Below, piece after piece: positions 5,487 to 6,912 of a stretch of 6,912 nucleotides of DNA. Position 1 is the stretch's first letter, and every line of letters starts with the position of its first letter. Under the pieces are notes generated by a model, which saw only the letters and a list, made by a program, of their open reading frames with translations, did not search any database and was not told the DNA's origin. Both the position numbers and the translations under genes were made by a program. Source of the stretch: Microbacteriaceae bacterium (GTDB taxonomy: Bacteria > Actinomycetota > Actinomycetes > Actinomycetales > Microbacteriaceae). The stretch covers positions 1-6,912 of the forward strand of contig DMKW01000129.1 in the NCBI GenBank assembly GCA_003454135.1. Reading direction: 5' to 3'.

Positions 5487-6912
5487 AGCTTGGGCGGTCC
5501 GACGCCTCGGCACCCAGGCGAAGCCTCCTCAGCAGTTGGGCGTTGAGCGCGACGACGACGGTCGACACCGACATGAGGCCGGCGGCGACGGCAGGCGGCA
5601 TGAGCAAACCGATTCCGAACAGGGCACCGGCCGCGAGCGGGATGCCGATCGCGTTGTAACCGGTGGCCCAGAACAGGTTCTGAAGCTCCTTGCGGTAGGT
5701 CGCGCGGCTGAGGGTGAGGATGTCGTCGACCGCCCGCGGGTCGCTCGCGGCGAGCACGATGCCCGCCGACTCGATCGCCACGTCCGTTCCCGCGCCGATC
5801 GCGATGCCGACATCCGCCTGAGTCAACGCCGGAGCGTCGTTCACGCCGTCGCCGACCATCGCGACCTTGCTCCCGTCCTTCTGCAGCTGCTGCACGACGC
5901 TCGCCTTGTCGCCCGGCAACACCTCGGCGAATACCTCGCCGATGCCGAGCTGCTTCGCCACCCAGTTGCCCACTTCGCGCGAGTCGCCGGTGAGCATAGC
6001 CACGCGAACACCGCGGGCGGTGAGTCGCGCCACGGCCTCCACCGATTCCGCACGGATCACGTCGGCGAGCGCCACGAGCCCGAGCACGTGCCCGTCGGCG
6101 AGAACGTAGACGACGGTCTTGCCGTCGGCGCTCTGCTCGCGCCCGGCGTTCACGAGCTCCGGCGAGAGCAGGATGCCCCGCTCGGTCGCCACGCGCTGGC
6201 TCGCGACGGTGACGATGCGGCCGTCGACGGTGGCCTCGGCGCCGCGTCCGGAGAGCGACCGGAACGCCGTTGCTCGCGGCACGGGCATGCCCGATTCCCG
6301 GGCATGGCGCACGATGGCGGCGGCGATCGGATGCTCCGAATTCGCCTCGGTCGCGGCCGCGAGCCGCACAATCTCCTCGACCGTGCTATTTCCGCCCGCG
6401 ACGACGTCGACGACGCCCTGCCGGCCCTCGGTGAGGGTTCCCGTCTTGTCGAAGAGCACGACGTCGATCTGGCGAGCCAGCTCGAGCGCGAGCTTGTTCT
6501 TGACGAGGATGCCCGCGCGGGCCCCCTTCGTCGTCGCGATGAGCGACACGAGCGGGATGGCGAGGCCAAGCGCGTGCGGGCAGGCGATCACGAGCACGCT
6601 CACGACGCGCTCGAGAATGAAGCTCGGGTCGTCCGGCTTCAACAGGAACCACACGATGAGGGTGACGACAGCCGCCGCGAGCGCCACGTAGAAGAGGAGG
6701 GCGGCGGCACGATCCGCGAGCACCTGGGCGCCAGACTTCGACGTCTGGGCATCAGCGACGAGCCTCATGATGCCCGCGAGGGCGGTGTCGCCGCCGACCT
6801 TGGTGACCCGCACGCGGAGGGCGCCGGTGCCGTTGATGCTGCCGGCGATCACGGCCGACCGCAGGCCCTTCTTCACGGGAACGGATTCGCCGGTGAGCAA
6901 CGCCTCATTGAC
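5479..6912 (-). CDS. P1B-type heavy-metal ATPase with CPH motif (CopB-like copper export), 5' end outside window
   Basis: The frame is open to the right edge, and the visible 477 residues begin VNEALLTGES, so the N-terminus, metal-binding region and first membrane segments lie outside. A TTG at 6900 is an internal codon, not the start. Motifs by visible residue: TGES (7-10, actuator), CPH (111-113, metal-binding membrane segment), DKTGT with phosphorylated Asp (155-159), SEHP (192-195, the HP motif of P1B ATPases), TGD (308-310), GDGVNDAP (354-361), YN (419-420) and MSVST (447-451) in the last two membrane helices. The CPH motif instead of CPC places it in the P1B-3 (CopB-like) group, associated with Cu(II)/Cu(I)/Ag(I) efflux; the metal is inferred from this class. 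The ATPase pumps metal out across the cytoplasmic membrane. Its TGA stop (5479-5481) lies inside the 3' end of the convergent symporter gene. Confidence 0.92.
   Translation of the reverse strand, partial: VNEALLTGESVPVKKGLRSAVIAGSINGTGALRVRVTKVGGDTALAGIMRLVADAQTSKSGAQVLADRAAALLFYVALAAAVVTLIVWFLLKPDDPSFILERVVSVLVIACPHALGLAIPLVSLIATTKGARAGILVKNKLALELARQIDVVLFDKTGTLTEGRQGVVDVVAGGNSTVEEIVRLAAATEANSEHPIAAAIVRHARESGMPVPRATAFRSLSGRGAEATVDGRIVTVASQRVATERGILLSPELVNAGREQSADGKTVVYVLADGHVLGLVALADVIRAESVEAVARLTARGVRVAMLTGDSREVGNWVAKQLGIGEVFAEVLPGDKASVVQQLQKDGSKVAMVGDGVNDAPALTQADVGIAIGAGTDVAIESAGIVLAASDPRAVDDILTLSRATYRKELQNLFWATGYNAIGIPLAAGALFGIGLLMPPAVAAGLMSVSTVVVALNAQLLRRLRLGAEASDRPSSR

Noticed and set aside
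4005..5513. 502-codon minus-strand open frame
   Set aside because: It is antisense to the symporter, charged and low-complexity, with no recognisable motif.
3734..5659. 641-codon plus-strand open frame
   Set aside because: It overlaps the symporter in another frame, is extremely Arg-rich and has no hydrophobic segments; a high-GC shadow.
6898..6900. TTG as start codon of the metal ATPase
   Set aside because: The frame stays open to the edge as VNEAL before LTGES, matching the conserved actuator sequence, so the gene continues beyond the window.

Overview
The window looks like a high-GC actinobacterial chromosome. Microbacteriaceae is my best guess, from the style of the DUF3311/MctP-type transporter pair, the lipid kinase and the tRNA-Glu(CTC); this is inference, not a search result. 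Two zones differ in composition. Bases 1 to about 2180 are accessory DNA with lower GC (spot counts of 31/60 and 34/60 in two lines of the large gene). Bases from about 2228 to the end look like native backbone (41/60 in one line of the transporter gene).

Accessory zone. The left edge carries what looks like the right end of an IS21-family insertion sequence: the last 17 codons of an IstB-like protein, two tandem 23-bp terminal repeats, and a tip ending in CA at about base 119. This end cuts into a large leftward gene coding for an N-terminal HEPN domain (RNRVMH, the Rx4-6H signature), a STAND/NB-ARC NTPase core and a C-terminal TPR-like region. That layout is typical of anti-phage or abortive-infection NTPases. 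The gene appears broken twice. Its natural start (ATG at 1916, with a good ribosome binding site) is in a different frame from the rest, so a 1-nt frameshift lies near 1780-1830. Its 3' end has been replaced by the IS terminus. A non-coding stretch (1917-2180) rich in short palindromes and one tandem GTTGCC repeat separates it from tRNA-Glu.

Backbone zone. A tRNA-Glu(CTC) on the minus strand has its own terminator and a plausible promoter; the accessory zone begins at its 3' end, a classic place for island integration. Next come a diacylglycerol/lipid kinase (minus strand), then a translationally overlapping pair on the plus strand (DUF3311 small membrane protein plus SSS-family MctP-type symporter, probably for monocarboxylates). 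Last is a CPH-type P1B copper/heavy-metal ATPase (minus strand), which runs off the right edge and overlaps the symporter gene tail to tail by 8 bp.

The most interesting part is the decayed HEPN-STAND defence candidate between a tRNA and an IS21 end. The remaining genes are ordinary housekeeping, transport and metal-resistance genes.
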